Origin: DATADF01 sp046263155
GTDB lineage: Bacteria > Actinomycetota > CADDZG01 > WHSQ01
DNA length: 7,890 bases
Direction of reading: 5' to 3'
Assembly (NCBI GenBank): GCA_046263155.1
Contig: JBHELF010000069.1
Coordinates: 1 to 7,890, forward strand
The notes below the pieces were generated by a model. It was given only the letters and a program-made list of their open reading frames with translations, had not been told where the DNA came from and did no database searches. Below are positions 6,584 to 7,890 of this stretch, one piece after another. The first letter of the stretch is position 1, and each line of letters opens with the position of its first letter. The translations under genes were made by a program, and so were the position numbers.

Positions 6584-7383
6584 GCGCCGCCGGAGCGGAT
6601 CGCGTCGTAAATGGGGGCCTAAAGGCGCACGCCTCGTTGGTCTATCTCTTTCTTTACCTTCCGATCCTGATCGTTGTGATCTACGCATTCAACGACAGCC
6701 GTCTGGTTCAGATCTGGCACGGGTTCTCGACCCGGTGGTTCGGCGAGGCCTGGCGCGACGACACCCTGCGCAACGCGTTCCGAATCTCACTAACCACGGC
6801 AACACTGAACGCAGTGATCGCTACTGTCTTCGGAACCGCAGCGGGCCTCGCTCTCCGCAACGTGGGACGCCGAACCCGGTCGACCTTCGACATGTTCATG
6901 TACACCACTCTGATCGTGCCGGAGATAGTGATCGCGATTGCGTCCCTGCTGTTCTTCGTGACCATCGGACTACCGCTGGGCCCCGTGGCGATCGTCATCA
7001 CCCATTCCGTCTTCAACACATCTGTCGTGGGACTGATAGTGAGAGCGCGACTCGCCGGCACGGATCGCAGCCTGGAGGAAGCGGCGACCGACTTAGGGGC
7101 CACCCGCTGGGGCGTCTTTTATCAGGTCACCCTTCCCCAGCTGTTCCCCGCGATCCTGGCGGGGGCACTATTGGCGTTTACCTTCTCCTTTGACGACGTC
7201 GTGCTGTCATCCTTCGTCTCGGGCGTCGGATCGACGACGCTGCCGGTAGAGATCTTCAGCCAGATCCGTTTCGGGCTGTCGCCCAAGGTGAACGTCGTCG
7301 CGGTTGTTACGCTGAGCCTGACCGCGGTGGCGATCATCACCGCCCAGCTCTTGCTGCGCCGCGAGGCCCGTCGGGTGGCCTGA
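6580..7383 (+). CDS. potC: Polyamine ABC transporter permease, PotC-like
   Basis: The second permease subunit, 267 residues from a GTG start that overlaps the potB stop (GTGA), an arrangement that favours translational coupling and balanced amounts of the two. Hydrophobic segments lie at about 18-38, 68-92, 106-130, 135-156, 188-212 and 237-258. The EAA loop is SLEEAATDLGATRWGVFYQVTLP (164-186), with Glu167, Ala168, Ala169 and Gly173. The stretch TFSFDDVVLSSFVSG (201-215), followed by GSTTLPVEIFSQIRFGLSP, is the hallmark of PotC-type permeases, as is YLFLYLPILIVVIYAFNDS near the N-terminus. It forms the channel with PotB, driven by PotA. It ends the transporter operon; no convincing hairpin with a T-run follows in the 78 nt before the next gene. 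Confidence 0.93.
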   Translation: MSAAGADRVVNGGLKAHASLVYLFLYLPILIVVIYAFNDSRLVQIWHGFSTRWFGEAWRDDTLRNAFRISLTTATLNAVIATVFGTAAGLALRNVGRRTRSTFDMFMYTTLIVPEIVIAIASLLFFVTIGLPLGPVAIVITHSVFNTSVVGLIVRARLAGTDRSLEEAATDLGATRWGVFYQVTLPQLFPAILAGALLAFTFSFDDVVLSSFVSGVGSTTLPVEIFSQIRFGLSPKVNVVAVVTLSLTAVAIITAQLLLRREARRVA

Positions 7384-7455
7384 CGCACGAGTGATGAGTC
7401 ACCCCGCAGGAACGGTTGCCGTCACACCGAACTCGTTCAGGAAGTCGGATTGAGG

Positions 7456-7492
7456 AGGACGATGCAGAGAAGGACGATGCAGAGAAGGACGA
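7456..7492 (+). repeat. 15-bp tandem repeat (about 2.5 copies) over the hydrolase start
   Basis: The unit ATGCAGAGAAGGACG occurs at 7462-7476 and 7477-7491, and the perfect 15-nt period extends from 7456 to 7492. The second copy repeats both the ATG and an AGAAGGA sequence that could serve as a Shine-Dalgarno site at the same distance from the second ATG as GGAGG (7454-7458) is from the first: 3 nt in both cases. The encoded N-terminus therefore begins MQRRTMQRRT. A third ATG is lost, because the third copy breaks off after 7492. Confidence 0.85.
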
Positions 7493-7890
7493 CAAAGCAC
7501 TTCGTCATTGGGATGACGACGACCTTGCTCGCGTTGTCTCCCGGATTTGCCCAGGCGGGAAAGAAATCGCTGCCGTGTCGCGATTCGCGTGATCTCGCGA
7601 AACCCATCACCATCCCGGTGAAGGGGGAGCAGGCGACGGGCCATTACGCGCTGCCCTCGAAGGATCCCGCGACGCTGGTCGTCGTCGCCCACGGCTACGG
7701 ACATACCTCCGTGTCCTGGCTGAATCACATGAGGATGATGGCGGATGAGGGCGCCCTCGCTGTGGCGATGGACTACCGCGGCCTCGAGGTCGTCCCCGAC
7801 GACGATGACGACGGCCTGCCTGAGTCGCGCGGCTGGCCGGCCGTAGCGGGGGCCGAGGACTCCATCGCCGCGGCCCAATTATTCGAGGCG
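7462..7890 (+). CDS. Secreted alpha/beta hydrolase (5' part only)
   Basis: The first 143 codons of a gene that continues beyond the window. The N-terminus is a Sec-type signal peptide: a basic region with the repeated MQRRT, a hydrophobic stretch (about 14-30) and a likely cleavage site after AQA (30-32), just before GKKSLPC. The mature part shows the start of an alpha/beta hydrolase fold: TLVVVAHGYGHTSVSW (71-86), with an HG-type oxyanion-hole turn at His77-Gly78, then the strand ALAVAMDYRG (98-107). The segment GWPAVAGAEDSIAAAQ (124-139) resembles the helix before the nucleophile in prolyl-oligopeptidase- and esterase-like members. The nucleophile Ser, the acid and the His would lie outside the window. 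An Asp-rich loop, PDDDDDGLPE (112-121), resembles a calcium-binding DxDxDG loop. Either ATG 7462 or ATG 7477 could be the true start; the second still leaves a complete signal peptide. No link to polyamine metabolism is evident. Esterase, lipase or peptidase activity cannot be told apart. Confidence 0.8.
   Translation, partial: MQRRTMQRRTTKHFVIGMTTTLLALSPGFAQAGKKSLPCRDSRDLAKPITIPVKGEQATGHYALPSKDPATLVVVAHGYGHTSVSWLNHMRMMADEGALAVAMDYRGLEVVPDDDDDGLPESRGWPAVAGAEDSIAAAQLFEA

Noticed and set aside
7391..7402. GTGA-N4-TCAC palindrome after potC, considered as a CRP-type operator
   Set aside because: CRP-like sites need a 6-nt spacer (TGTGA-N6-TCACA); this has 4 nt and only short arms, so it could easily be chance.
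7412..7422. Small hairpin ACGG-TTG-CCGT, considered as the terminator of the transporter operon
   Set aside because: The stem is only 4 bp and no T-run follows.
1..7890. The possibility that the window encodes a wholly new defence, mobile or biosynthetic system
   Set aside because: Every complete gene belongs to a well-known family and together they form a recognised polyamine uptake and degradation route.

Overview
The window is GC-rich (roughly 60% by eye) and reads as a chromosomal stretch of an actinobacterium-like organism. The support for this is circumstantial: GC-rich codon use, a Tat-type lipoprotein as the transporter binding protein, and possible leaderless promoters in the divergent intergenic region. 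No mobile element, RNA gene, CRISPR array or phage gene was seen, and no gap longer than about 80 bp lies between genes.

Layout. (1) Positions 1-1976, plus strand: the 3' end of a class III, PLP-dependent aminotransferase of the glutamate-1-semialdehyde-aminomutase-like branch, followed 14 nt later by a complete gamma-aminobutyraldehyde dehydrogenase (PatD-like). (2) Positions 1990-3309, minus strand: a complete 4-aminobutyrate aminotransferase (GabT-like), converging on patD with only 13 nt between the two stop codons. (3) Positions 3310-3372: a 63-nt divergent control region. (4) Positions 3373-7383, plus strand: a complete polyamine ABC importer in the order potA (ATPase), potD (binding lipoprotein), potB and potC (permeases). 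Spacing is tight, and potB and potC overlap by 4 nt. (5) Positions 7462-7890: the 5' end of a secreted alpha/beta hydrolase that runs off the window.

The first seven genes make sense as one putrescine-use module. PotADBC imports putrescine or spermidine. A transaminase, possibly the partial one at the left edge, would turn putrescine into 4-aminobutyraldehyde. PatD would oxidise that to GABA, and GabT would convert GABA to succinate semialdehyde. A succinate semialdehyde dehydrogenase and a dedicated regulator are not in the window. The hydrolase at the right edge is probably a separate transcription unit.

I do not see a previously undescribed system here; the core is a known pathway. The points most worth a second look are small: a 15-bp tandem repeat that duplicates the start codon and Shine-Dalgarno-like sequence of the hydrolase, an Asp-rich DxDxDG-type loop inside that hydrolase, a possible leaderless divergent promoter between gabT and potA, and the unusual transaminase type paired with patD.
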